64,000 bases of DNA. Source: Alkalimonas collagenimarina (GTDB lineage Bacteria > Pseudomonadota > Gammaproteobacteria > Enterobacterales > Alteromonadaceae). Both the position numbers and the translations under genes were made by a program. This document shows, one piece after another, positions 8,887 to 16,476 of the stretch (the stretch's first letter is position 1; every line of letters starts with the position of its first letter). The notes beneath the pieces are model-generated. The model made no database searches. It was not told where the DNA came from and saw nothing but the letters and a program-made list of their open reading frames with translations. The DNA is taken from the NCBI RefSeq assembly GCF_030717845.1, contig NZ_JAUZVZ010000005.1, positions 1 through 64,000 on the forward strand, written 5' to 3'.

Positions 8887-8951
8887 TAGGGGCGCATGAT
8901 TGCGCCCTTTTTCGGATTCGTGCTTGGACAGGGCGCAATCATGCGCCCCTA
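8887..8951. repeat. BIME-like paired inverted repeat, copy B
   Basis: It carries the same two 22-bp arms as the copy at 7162-7247, here at 8887-8908 and 8930-8951 with a 21-bp spacer. It starts immediately after the rof stop codon, and the first arm is followed by TTTTT, so it should also terminate rof. A diverged further half (AGGGCGCCGAGATGCCGCC) follows near 8973. Identical arms with unequal spacers show that the arms, not the spacer, are the conserved unit. Confidence 0.8.
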
Positions 8952-9042
8952 CGGATGGGTTGTGATATTCGACAGGGCGCCGAGATGCCGCCGGATGTGT
9001 ACAGCTTATAAAAGAGTGAACAGTAAAAAAGGAAAAGTAAGG

Positions 9043-9426
9043 GTGTTTTCAGTTGATTTTAAAGTGCGTGATTACGAGTGTGATATGCAGGGCATTGTGA
9101 ATAATGGGGTGTATTTTAATTATCTGGAGCATGCCCGTCATGAGTTTTTGCACAGCAAAGGTATTGATTTTGCGGAGCTGGCGCGCCAGCAGGTCAATTT
9201 GGTGGTGGTGCGTTCAGAAATGGATTACAAGGCACCGCTGACCAGTGGGGACGAGTTTGTTGTGACGGTTGTTTATGAGCCGATTTCGAAACTACGCTTT
9301 GGTTTTCGCCAGCAGGTGATTCGCAGCCATGATCAAAAAGTGATGTTGGATGCTTTGGTGATTGGTACTGCAATCAATGGCAGGGGCCGGCCTTTTGTGC
9401 CAGAGGCGTTACGTCTGTTGAACTAA
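9043..9426 (+). CDS. Hotdog-fold acyl-CoA thioesterase (4HBT/YbgC type)
   Basis: 127 residues from GTG 9043, preceded by AAAAAAGGAAAA. The 4HBT signature is visible: DYECDMQGIVNNGVYFNYLE near the N-terminus (catalytic Asp region and N-x-x-Y-F-x-Y), followed by the long helix and RSEMDYKAPLTSGDEFVVTV. These enzymes hydrolyse acyl-CoA thioesters. The chain length is unknown. An upstream in-frame extension runs into the repeat and does not look coded. A strong hairpin follows the gene. Confidence 0.85.
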   Translation: MFSVDFKVRDYECDMQGIVNNGVYFNYLEHARHEFLHSKGIDFAELARQQVNLVVVRSEMDYKAPLTSGDEFVVTVVYEPISKLRFGFRQQVIRSHDQKVMLDALVIGTAINGRGRPFVPEALRLLN

Positions 9427-9466
9427 ATCCTGTAGTTGGTATTTATCGAGTTTCTTAACGTCACAA

Positions 9467-9493
9467 ACAAGGCCCTGTTATGCAGGGCCTTGT
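9467..9493. terminator. Bidirectional hairpin terminator
   Basis: A perfect 11-bp stem, ACAAGGCCCTG (9467-9477) and CAGGGCCTTGT (9483-9493), with a 5-nt loop. It lies between convergent genes ending at 9426 and 9506. T-runs are weak on both sides (TTGTCTAT / TTGTTTGTG), but the stem is very stable. Confidence 0.7.
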
Positions 9494-9505
9494 CTATAAA
9501 GAGAC

Positions 9506-10003
9506 TCATCCGATGTGGTAGTCATCACCATCTGGCGCGGTAAAGCACTTATCCGCTGAGCGAGTTTGCTGGCCATGCAGCAAGCTGAACCATTGGCTTT
9601 GTTCTGGCAGCTCGACTTGGATGTCGGTGATGCCCGCTGCATCGGCCAGACCGCACTGGCCGTGAGTCAGGCTAATCTCAATATGGCGGCCATGGTCATT
9701 GAGTACGATGGCATCCGGGGCACTTTTACGGCCACACAAGGCAACAAATTGGCCCGGATGCTTAAGGCCAGCTTTGCGGCCATCGGCGAAAAAGGCCAAC
9801 AAGTGTTGGTAGTACACTTCGTACTGGCATACATCCTGATGGGACCCTTCTGTCAGCGGGCATACTTTATCTAAGAACCCTTTTGAATACGCCGTGACTT
9901 GTTGCACATGGCGCTCGTTCAATTGATTGATCTGACTGATCTCTTGTTGGATCAGCTGATGAACGTCGGTGCTATGCTGTTGTTGCTGAGTCATGGTATT
10001 CAT
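9506..10003 (-). CDS. Stand-alone malate synthase G insertion-domain protein
   Basis: 165 residues. Residues about 36-131 align with E. coli malate synthase G (GlcB, about 150-250): FLDKVCPLTEGSHQDV against FLDESLPLENGSYQDV, GLKHPGQFVAL against TLRTPAQFVGY, APDAIVLNDHGRHIEI against APTCILLKNNGLHIEL, and ADAAGITDIQVE against DDPAHINDVIVE. This is the inserted alpha/beta domain, without the TIM barrel that carries catalysis, so it cannot be a malate synthase. The N-terminus is a Gln-rich helix. Start ATG 10003 has AGGA 7 nt upstream. It is divergent from an ScfR/RamB-like regulator, a family linked to acetate/propionate and glyoxylate metabolism. A ligand-sensing or protein-binding role is my inference. 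Confidence 0.75.
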   Translation of the reverse strand: MNTMTQQQQHSTDVHQLIQQEISQINQLNERHVQQVTAYSKGFLDKVCPLTEGSHQDVCQYEVYYQHLLAFFADGRKAGLKHPGQFVALCGRKSAPDAIVLNDHGRHIEISLTHGQCGLADAAGITDIQVELPEQSQWFSLLHGQQTRSADKCFTAPDGDDYHIG

Positions 10004-10107
10004 TTGTCTATCCTCACGTTTATCCGTGTTCTGTTCGGCGTCGGTTATCCTGGCCGGTGGTCGTTGCCACTGTCATCCAGTTGTTGTCACTGCTGTCGTC
10101 AAGTACA

Positions 10108-10168
10108 AAGCAAGGGGTTTGCTCTTGCTTGATTTTTAGTCTAGTCTAGTTTTTTGAGTAATTTGACA
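10108..10168 (+). promoter_or_regulatory. Divergent control region with inverted repeat and TTGACA box
   Basis: AAGCAAG (10108-10114) and CTTGCTT (10124-10130) form a 7-bp inverted repeat, followed by a tandem TAGTC-TAGTC-TAG and by TTGACA (10163-10168), a perfect -35. No convincing -10 is seen at 17 bp downstream. The region separates the malate-synthase-domain gene from its divergent regulator and is the natural place for that regulator's binding site. Confidence 0.4.
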
Positions 10169-10198
10169 ATAAAAATTATACAGTGTGAATTTTACAAA

Positions 10199-11710
10199 AT
10201 GAAAGCCAATAAAACATTGCTGCGTAAGTCCCATTTTTTGGGCACAAAAATAAGAAACCTGAGAAAACGCAATCACTTAACTATGGATGATCTGTCCACA
10301 CGTTGCGTACGGGTCAACCCTGATTATGCGCCATCGGTGTCGTATTTATCGATGATTGAGCGCGGCAAACGGGTGCCTAGCGTGGATATGCTGGAAGTGA
10401 TTGCTGAAGTTTTTCAAAAAGATGTGGACTGGTTTCTCGATGGCGAAGAGCAACAAGACGATATTATTCCGACCAAAGGCAGCCGGGGTGGGATCCATGG
10501 CATGCCACTGGAACCGGGTTTTTTGTTTTCCAATGATATTTTGCAAATCGCTATTCCGGAAATGTTGTCACAAACTGGCACCAGTTCGCGACAGTTTGCT
10601 CAGTTGTTGATCCGGGCACATCAGGAGCATCATCAGAATCATTTTCCGGAACTAGAGCGGGCGGCAGAGGAAATTGGTTTAAAACGAATGCCGTTGTCAG
10701 TCGATGAGTTGATGCAGTTGGCAAAACAGCAAGGGTTGTTGATCGAGTGGTTTGATGAAGCGCCACAGGAGCTGCTGGATGAGCTGGGCGTACGCAGTAA
10801 AAATGTCGCCAGTTCGTTCTTTGTACCCCCGAAAGTGTTGCGCTTGAATCGCTTATTGCAGCATTACCCAACCCGTTTGAAATACGAATTAGCAGTACAT
10901 ATTGGCCATGCGGTGCTGCATAACAAAGATGGCGTCAAAAGTTCGATGTCGGTTGGTGGCGCTCATACCAGCAGCGGCATGGTGACCGATACAGTGGCAC
11001 CGGACGATATTCTGCATGCATGGCGTGATTTTGAGTCCAGCTTTTTTGCGGGGGCCTTACTTTGCCCTAAGGTGCCATTTCGACAATTGCTTGATCGGCA
11101 TGGTTATGAAGTCAGCAGCCATAAACTGGCTGAAGTATCGGCTTCGGTAGCGATGCGGCGAATGACGGCGGTTTCATCCTATCCGCATTGGCATTATTTT
11201 GATGCCTATACCGCCGGAAAATTAAAAGCCGTGTACCGGGGCAATGGTATTCCTTTGCCATGGGGCAATATGCGTGAAGTGGAAGACCCGTGCCAGCATT
11301 GGGCGGTGTTTCGTATGTTTGATGTGGCCGGGCAGGGTAGCTCAGCGCAGCTATCCTTGCTGGATGTGCGGGGTAAGCCTCGTATCTATTGTTGTGAATC
11401 GATTAGGGTCAATGATTTAGCCGGCAATGCTCATGTATTGTGTGCTGGTATCGATTTAAATCCTGCCATTGAAGCACAGGGGATGAATGCACAAGGCATT
11501 GCCGAAGACATGAAAGAGCGCTGTATTGCGTCCGGTGGTGCGGCTGCAGTACCTGCCAGCATTCGTTCTACCTTGACCAGTGTAGCCAATATTTTAAATA
11601 TCAATTGGATAGCTCGTGGGCTTGAAAAACCGGCTGAGCTTATCTGCTCGCGAGGCCGGTTATGCCCGCGTAAACCTCAGTGCTACCAGTGCCCTGGCAG
11701 TGGCTGCTAA
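10199..11710 (+). CDS. ScfR/RamB-type transcriptional regulator (XRE HTH + IrrE-like + ScfR domain)
   Basis: 503 residues. An XRE-type helix-turn-helix covers residues 12-80 (GTKIRNLRKRNHLTMDDLS, then YLSMIERGKRVPSVDMLEVI). An ImmA/IrrE-like domain lies at about 150-245. A long C-terminal region ends in a Cys cluster (CSRGRLCPRKPQCYQCPGSGC). This order matches ScfR regulators such as corynebacterial RamB, which controls glyoxylate-cycle and acetate genes. The protease site HExGH is replaced by VHIGH (233-237), so peptidase activity is unlikely. I chose ATG 10199 by domain alignment; the ribosome-binding site is weak. Divergent from the malate-synthase-domain gene, probably its regulator. Confidence 0.8.
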   Translation: MKANKTLLRKSHFLGTKIRNLRKRNHLTMDDLSTRCVRVNPDYAPSVSYLSMIERGKRVPSVDMLEVIAEVFQKDVDWFLDGEEQQDDIIPTKGSRGGIHGMPLEPGFLFSNDILQIAIPEMLSQTGTSSRQFAQLLIRAHQEHHQNHFPELERAAEEIGLKRMPLSVDELMQLAKQQGLLIEWFDEAPQELLDELGVRSKNVASSFFVPPKVLRLNRLLQHYPTRLKYELAVHIGHAVLHNKDGVKSSMSVGGAHTSSGMVTDTVAPDDILHAWRDFESSFFAGALLCPKVPFRQLLDRHGYEVSSHKLAEVSASVAMRRMTAVSSYPHWHYFDAYTAGKLKAVYRGNGIPLPWGNMREVEDPCQHWAVFRMFDVAGQGSSAQLSLLDVRGKPRIYCCESIRVNDLAGNAHVLCAGIDLNPAIEAQGMNAQGIAEDMKERCIASGGAAAVPASIRSTLTSVANILNINWIARGLEKPAELICSRGRLCPRKPQCYQCPGSGC

Positions 11711-11785
11711 ACGGTAAAAAATTTATCGGCAACCCGCTTATCCACAGTGATTTCGGCTACACTAAAAGCGTCAAAGGAGGAAACC

Positions 11786-12193
11786 GTGGACTACGAATTT
11801 TCTTACAGCCGCGATACCGGCCACTTCACTATTGAGCTGCCGACAGAGCAGGATGCCTTGGCACGTTTTTTACTGGATGAGTTCGTATTGGATCAGGCGG
11901 GGTATCACCAATTGCTGCGTGAACTGCAGGCGCTTGGAGCTTCGGGTAGCTGGACGTATCAAGGCAAGAGCTGGTCTTTATTTGTTGAAGATTCCGAGGT
12001 ACTGGTGTGTCACCACAGCTTACTGGAACTTGAACATGAACCCTTACCGGATAAGCTGGCTGGCAGTGATCTGGTGCTGGATGAAGATAATTTGCAAGCC
12101 GAGTGTGGGTTGCAGGATTTGATCCGGCTGGTGGAGCAGTGGCAGGTGTTTATTGCTGGCCAACCCTCCCGCTTGAATGGAGCCAGACGCTGA
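11786..12193 (+). CDS. yacL: YacL/UPF0231 family protein
   Basis: 135 residues beginning MDYEFSYSRDTGHFTIELP, close to E. coli YacL (MDYEFLRDITG). The conserved tail region LDEDNLQAECGLQDLIRLVEQW is also present. GTG 11786 is preceded by AAAGGAGG at ideal spacing. The molecular function of the family is unknown to me. In E. coli it sits beside acnB; here it follows the ScfR regulator and precedes glnK. Confidence 0.85.
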   Translation: MDYEFSYSRDTGHFTIELPTEQDALARFLLDEFVLDQAGYHQLLRELQALGASGSWTYQGKSWSLFVEDSEVLVCHHSLLELEHEPLPDKLAGSDLVLDEDNLQAECGLQDLIRLVEQWQVFIAGQPSRLNGARR

Positions 12194-12218
12194 ATTGATT
12201 GCACTGCTGCTGTGAACA

Positions 12219-12244
12219 AACGCACCTTTCTGGTGCGTTTTTTT
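12219..12244 (+). terminator. yacL terminator that also matches an NtrC site
   Basis: AACGCACC (12219-12226) and GGTGCGTT (12232-12239) form an 8-bp stem with a 5-nt loop, followed by TTTTT: a good intrinsic terminator for yacL. The core GCACC-N5-GGTGC (12222-12236) is also the NtrC half-site arrangement. It lies about 70 bp upstream of a sigma54-like promoter for glnK, a usual enhancer distance. Terminator: strong. NtrC role: inference. Confidence 0.85.
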
Positions 12245-12280
12245 ATAGCTTTCATTCATGATTCCAATTTAATGATTTAA

Positions 12281-12697
<417 letters not shown>

Positions 12698-12708
12698 GGA
12701 GAATGACA

Positions 12709-13980
12709 ATGCAAGAACAAATTTTTCACTTACAATTTGCCATGGACACCTTCTACTTTCTGATGTGTGGTGTATTGGTAATGTGGATGGCTGCAGGCTT
12801 CTCGATGCTGGAAGCTGGCATGGTGCGCTCCAAAAACACCACTGAAATTTTGACCAAGAACGTTGCCTTGTACTCGATCGCCTGCATCATGTATTTAATC
12901 TGTGGTTATCAGCTCATGTACCAAGGCGGCTTCTTCCTTAGCGGTATCGCAGAGCTGGACGTGGATGCTACTTTGGCAGACTTTGCCAGCCGCGAGGATG
13001 GTTTTACCGGCGATTCTATATACGCCGGGGCATCGGATTTCTTTTTCCAGGTCGTGTTTGTTGCTACTGCCATGTCTATTGTATCGGGTGCTGTTGCCGA
13101 ACGGATGAAGCTGTGGGCATTTTTGGTTTTTGCTGTGGTGTTAACCGGGGTGATTTATCCGATGCAGGGTGCCTGGACCTGGGGCGAGCAAGCTGTGTTT
13201 GGCTTGTTTGAGCTAGGCGAACTTGGCTTCTCTGACTTTGCTGGTTCAGGCATTGTCCACATGGCAGGCGCATCGGCAGCGCTGGCTGGTGTATTGCTTC
13301 TTGGGCCACGCTATGGCAAATACACCAAAGACGGTAAAACGCATGCCATCACTGGTGCTAATATGCCGCTAGCTGCCTTAGGGACCTTAATTCTATGGAT
13401 GGGTTGGTTTGGCTTTAATGGTGGTTCGGTCCTGAAGTTGGGTGATATGGCCAATGCCAATGCTGTGGCTATTGTGTTCCTGAATACCAATGCAGCCGCC
13501 GCCGCAGGTGCGATAGGTGCACTTATCTTGTCGGTGGTGTTGTTCCGCAAAGCTGATTTAACCATGATCTTGAACGGGGCTCTGGCTGGTCTGGTGGCAA
13601 TTACGGCTGAGCCATCTACACCAACGCCTCTGCAAGCGACTTTGTTCGGTGCTATTGCTGGCTGTATCGTGGTGGGTGCTATCATTGGTTTAGATAAACT
13701 GAAAATTGATGATCCAGTCGGTGCTATCTCCGTGCATGGTGTGGTCGGCTTCTTCGGCTTATTATTGGTACCACTGACCAATAGTGACAGTAGCTTTACT
13801 GGCCAGTTGATTGGTGCTGCAACCATCTTTATCTGGGTGTTTGGTACCAGCTTAGTTGTCTGGACCGTTCTGAAGAAAGTGATGGGAATTCGAGTGAGTG
13901 AACAGGCGGAATACGAAGGCGTAGATCGGCTGGAGTGTGGTATCGAAGCTTACCCTGAGTTTGTTTCTTCAGCAAAATAG
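12709..13980 (+). CDS. amtB: Ammonium transporter AmtB
   Basis: 423 residues, polytopic (about 11 helices), without a long cleaved signal peptide. The two pore histidines are His184 (GIVHMAGASAALAG) and His343 (ISVHGVVGFFGLL). The motifs GFSMLEAGMVRSKN and WMGWFGFNGGS are typical. It moves ammonium across the inner membrane and is gated by GlnK. ATG 12709 is preferred over ATG 12703 because GGGAG lies 7 nt before it. Co-transcribed with glnK; a strong terminator follows. Confidence 0.96.
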   Translation: MQEQIFHLQFAMDTFYFLMCGVLVMWMAAGFSMLEAGMVRSKNTTEILTKNVALYSIACIMYLICGYQLMYQGGFFLSGIAELDVDATLADFASREDGFTGDSIYAGASDFFFQVVFVATAMSIVSGAVAERMKLWAFLVFAVVLTGVIYPMQGAWTWGEQAVFGLFELGELGFSDFAGSGIVHMAGASAALAGVLLLGPRYGKYTKDGKTHAITGANMPLAALGTLILWMGWFGFNGGSVLKLGDMANANAVAIVFLNTNAAAAAGAIGALILSVVLFRKADLTMILNGALAGLVAITAEPSTPTPLQATLFGAIAGCIVVGAIIGLDKLKIDDPVGAISVHGVVGFFGLLLVPLTNSDSSFTGQLIGAATIFIWVFGTSLVVWTVLKKVMGIRVSEQAEYEGVDRLECGIEAYPEFVSSAK

Positions 13981-14023
13981 TTGGCTACGATGCATCTGAA
14001 CTAACTTGACTGCCTAACCAATG

Positions 14024-14052
14024 ACCCTGCTATGAAATATAGCGGGGTTTTT
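14024..14052 (+). terminator. amtB terminator
   Basis: ACCCTGCTAT (14024-14033) pairs with ATAGCGGGGT (14039-14048) in a 10-bp stem with one G-U pair and a 5-nt loop, followed by TTTTT. It lies 43 bp after the amtB stop. Confidence 0.9.
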
Positions 14053-14091
14053 AATTAGGAGAGTGAGTAAACAGAAGAAGGATCCGTTGCC

Positions 14092-14631
14092 ACAAAAGGA
14101 AACGGCCGCATACTACGCGGCCGTCTTGAGTCTTGTGTCCAGCGTCCTGCTGTGGCTTTCCATGCTTTGACTTCCCTGTACTTCATCCTGAAGTATCCTT
14201 TGCAGCTTCCTGCAGCCATCCTTATCATCCTTGAGAGTCACTTCCTGTGCTCTACACTCATCCTGAGTGGGTCCTGCTTCTTCCATGGAATCCGTGTGCG
14301 CTAGCGAATCGTCATCCCGGCGATCCTTTGCATCCTGCTGTATCCTTGGTCAGTTTCTTCATGAAACCGCTTGCTGTCCTTTGCGTGTCCTGCTATCCAT
14401 GAGGTTAGCGACCTTGCCAACCGCACTCTTCCTGAGTGTTCCTTGCGTCATCCAGACGTGCATCCGTTGCATTCATCCTTGAAGCATGGTATCCCTATCA
14501 TGCTGGTTCAGCCTGAACCTGTCCTGAATCTTTCCTTGCACATCCTGTGGATCGCTATTCACTTAAAATTGCATATAATAAGTGAAGTCCTTAAGCTGTT
14601 TGTTCATCCTGAACGGTGTCATCCGCTGACA
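14092..14631 (-). ncRNA. csrB: CsrB-type sRNA (CsrA/RsmA-sequestering)
   Basis: Read on the minus strand, this roughly 540-nt stretch is packed with GGA motifs, about 33 by my count. Many are the CsrB repeat CAGGATG, often in hairpin loops: CTTCAGGATGAAG, CACTCAGGATGAGTG, GTTCAGGATGAAC, ACTCAGGAAGAGT. It starts with a hairpin TGTCA-GCGGA-TGACA and ends in a strong terminator. E. coli CsrB (369 nt) has about 18-22 such motifs, so this one is large. CsrB-type RNAs titrate the translational regulator CsrA and are activated by BarA/UvrY; barA is in this window. Plus-strand open frames here are not supported. The 5' end is estimated from a CATAAT -10 at 14637-14642. Confidence 0.9.
14102..14124 (-). 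terminator. csrB terminator
   Basis: ACGGCCGC and GCGGCCGT (14102-14109 / 14117-14124) form an 8-bp GC-rich stem with a 7-nt loop. On the minus strand it is followed by TTCCTTTTGTG, ending the sRNA near 14092. Confidence 0.8.
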
Positions 14632-14636
14632 TGTGT

Positions 14637-14723
14637 ATTATGCGCTGGTTCAGTTCAGCCAGCTATCGACTGTAAGAAAATAACCAGAGTGTCATATTAT
14701 TGTAAGATGGCTTTTTTCTTACT
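14637..14723 (-). promoter_or_regulatory. csrB promoter with possible UvrY/GacA boxes
   Basis: On the minus strand CATAAT (14642-14637) is a good -10 without a good -35, as expected for an activator-dependent promoter. Upstream, the plus strand has TGTAAG at 14671 and again at 14701, and CTTACT at 14718. GacA-type sites are TGTAAG-N6-CTTACA; here the arms of the outer site are 11 bp apart, so the match is imperfect. The two TGTAAG copies are 30 bp apart, about three helical turns. Confidence 0.45.
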
Positions 14724-14800
14724 AAATAAATAAAAATCAGTTGGTTATAAGTTTTTTTCTTGCTGAGTAAGGCATGATTTGACGTTTTGGCGCACCATTT

Positions 14801-14818
14801 TGTGAGATATGTCTCACA
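14801..14818. promoter_or_regulatory. Perfect 18-bp palindrome upstream of the DyP gene
   Basis: TGTGAGA-TATG-TCTCACA has two perfect 7-bp arms. A TTGACG lies 20 bp before it. The arms look like CRP half-sites (TGTGA/TCACA), but the spacing is 8 bp instead of 6, so it is not a standard CRP site. It is probably an operator for the downstream gene; the binding protein is unknown. Confidence 0.45.
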
Positions 14819-14902
14819 GCAATGTAGGGCATTCGACCTAAGCGTTGGGTTGAACCGAGTGAAATAACGAGAATGGTTGAAGTACTAAGGGAATAAAAAC
14901 GC

Positions 14903-15832
14903 ATGGCAAGAGAGCAATTGGGTATATGTTCAGAAGCAAATTTGCATGGCGATTATTTATTGCTCACCGCATTGGATGGGCAAGAGCGTTATTTACGGCA
15001 GCAACTGGCTCAGCTTCCGGCATTGCTAAGTCAGTTGTCTGATCACTTTTCTGAGTCGATGGTAACCGGTGTTGTTGCCATAGGCGCAAGTTACTGGGAT
15101 ACCTTGTACCCGAATGCTCGCCCTGCGGGTTTGTTGCCTTTTCCTGTGCTTGAGTCTTCCGATGTCTTGATGCCAGCGGATTCGTTTGATTTACTACTAC
15201 AAATTCGTTCTGATCGTCAGGATGTCAATTATCTGGTGGCTCAGCAGTTATATCAATTATTAGCCCCAGCGGTCGAGCTGGTTGAACAGTTGCGTGGCTT
15301 CCGTTATCTGGACGGCCGTGATCTAACGGGTTTTATTGATGCACCGGATATGGTGCGAGGTCGGTTGCGCCGTGAATTGGCTTTGTTAACTGCAGAGCAG
15401 GAACCACACTTTGTCGGCGGCAGCTATGTGTATTTTCAACGCTTTCGCCATGATATAAGGCGCTGGCAGCAGTTATCTGTCACGGCACAGCAAGCCATTA
15501 TTGGCCGGCGAAAATCTGATGGGCAGTGGCTGCCGCTGGCGCAGTTAGAGCCTGAATGTCACAGTTTGTGCTTTTATCAGGAAAAAGAACGCAGCAAGCC
15601 GCTACCTTTGTTGACGCAAAATATGCCCTTCGCTGATTTAAAGCAACAAGGCTTACTATGGCTGGGGTTCAGCGCCGACAGCACCGCCTTCGAAACGCTG
15701 ATGCGGCAGCGACTCGGTTTGAGCGAGCTTAATGCAGGCCAGTACGATCGCCTGCTTGATTACAGTCAGGCCGATCTTGGTGCAGCTTTTTTTGCACCTT
15801 CAGTCAGTTTTTTAGAGCAATTTGATCGTTAG
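14903..15832 (+). CDS. DyP-type peroxidase family protein, active site incomplete
   Basis: 309 residues, aligning along its length with E. coli YfeX: RGFRYLDGRDLTGFIDAPD against HGFRWVEERDLSGFVDGTE, and GGSYVYFQRFRHDIRRW against GGSYVFVQRWEHNLKQL. The heme-ligand His183 and the catalytic Asp146 are present. The GTENP tail of the GxxDG motif is lost, and the distal Arg (YfeX VRQSLPYG) is Thr238 here (LTQNMPFA). Heme binding is plausible; normal peroxidase turnover is doubtful. Cytosolic (no signal peptide). AAGGGA precedes ATG 14903. It stands alone, with a palindrome upstream. Confidence 0.8.
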   Translation: MAREQLGICSEANLHGDYLLLTALDGQERYLRQQLAQLPALLSQLSDHFSESMVTGVVAIGASYWDTLYPNARPAGLLPFPVLESSDVLMPADSFDLLLQIRSDRQDVNYLVAQQLYQLLAPAVELVEQLRGFRYLDGRDLTGFIDAPDMVRGRLRRELALLTAEQEPHFVGGSYVYFQRFRHDIRRWQQLSVTAQQAIIGRRKSDGQWLPLAQLEPECHSLCFYQEKERSKPLPLLTQNMPFADLKQQGLLWLGFSADSTAFETLMRQRLGLSELNAGQYDRLLDYSQADLGAAFFAPSVSFLEQFDR

Positions 15833-15848
15833 CGCATGCTCTGGAGGG

Positions 15849-16316
15849 CTACACTTTCTCGAACAGCTCGGTGACTTTTTCCAGCGTAAAGTTGATATTT
15901 TTTACACTGATTGGTGCAATAAATATGGTGTCATCTCCGGCAATAGTGCCGAGCACGCCTTCTGCTTTACCTACAGAGTCGAGCAGGCGGGCTATTAGTT
16001 GAGCTGCACCGGGGCTGGTACGGATGATGATCATCACATCATTGTGCTCAATATCCAGAACCAATTGCCGTAACGGACTTTTGGTGGTTGGTACGCCAAG
16101 CTCTGGCGGCAAGCTATACACCATCTCTTGCTTCGCATTACGGGTTCGCACCGCACCATACTTACTGAGCATCCGCGACACCTTGGACTGGCTGACATTG
16201 TCGAAATCGAGCGCTTTTAAGGCGTCCACAATATCGCCCTGGGAGCCAAAACGTTCTTCTTTCAACAGGTTTTTAAATGCTTGGATCAATGCTTCTTGTT
16301 TTGATTGCTTGGTCAT
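15849..16316 (-). CDS. argR: Arginine repressor ArgR
   Basis: 155 residues. The N-terminal winged helix-turn-helix (QALIQAF-type start, [37 protein letters not shown]) is followed by the C-terminal hexamerisation/arginine domain with [14 protein letters not shown] and [10 protein letters not shown], which carries the Asp residues that bind arginine. It represses arginine biosynthesis genes. ATG 16316 gives the family length; a GTG three codons upstream is possible. Divergent from mdh, as in E. coli. Confidence 0.96.
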   Translation of the reverse strand: MTKQSKQEALIQAFKNLLKEERFGSQGDIVDALKALDFDNVSQSKVSRMLSKYGAVRTRNAKQEMVYSLPPELGVPTTKSPLRQLVLDIEHNDVMIIIRTSPGAAQLIARLLDSVGKAEGVLGTIAGDDTIFIAPISVKNINFTLEKVTELFEKV

Positions 16317-16413
16317 ATTGGTCACTTTTCTGTACGGATAAGCTATTTTGGTTACAGTATTCTATTACTAAAGTCTGTGCAGTAAATTACCGCAAAATGG
16401 GTTAAAATGCCCG

Positions 16414-16444
16414 TGAATTTATTCATTGCATGCATATTTATGCC
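16414..16444. promoter_or_regulatory. Possible tandem ARG boxes between argR and mdh
   Basis: TGAATTTATTCA (16414-16425) and TGCATATTTATGCC (16431-16444) resemble ArgR half-site pairs (TGAAT-W4-ATTCA) and lie about 20 bp apart centre to centre, as tandem ARG boxes do. The first has a 2-bp spacer instead of 4, so the match is imperfect. Autoregulation of argR would be the expected role. Confidence 0.4.
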
Positions 16445-16476
16445 TGCCTTCATATAACTGAACAAGGGGATTTCCG

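Noticed and set aside
8896-9042. A longer N-terminus for the thioesterase
   Set aside because: The extension is translated from the repeat element and lacks family similarity; GTG 9043 has a proper ribosome-binding site.
13311-13826. A 171-codon minus-strand frame opposite amtB
   Set aside because: Antisense shadow of a membrane protein gene with strong family motifs.
14267-14733. Plus-strand open frames of 71 and 120 codons in the amtB-DyP gap
   Set aside because: They run antisense through the CsrB-type RNA, have no ribosome-binding site and translate to low-complexity Cys/Leu/Pro-rich sequence.
14801-14818. CRP site upstream of the DyP gene
   Set aside because: The half-sites match, but the spacer is 8 bp rather than 6; kept only as an unassigned palindrome.
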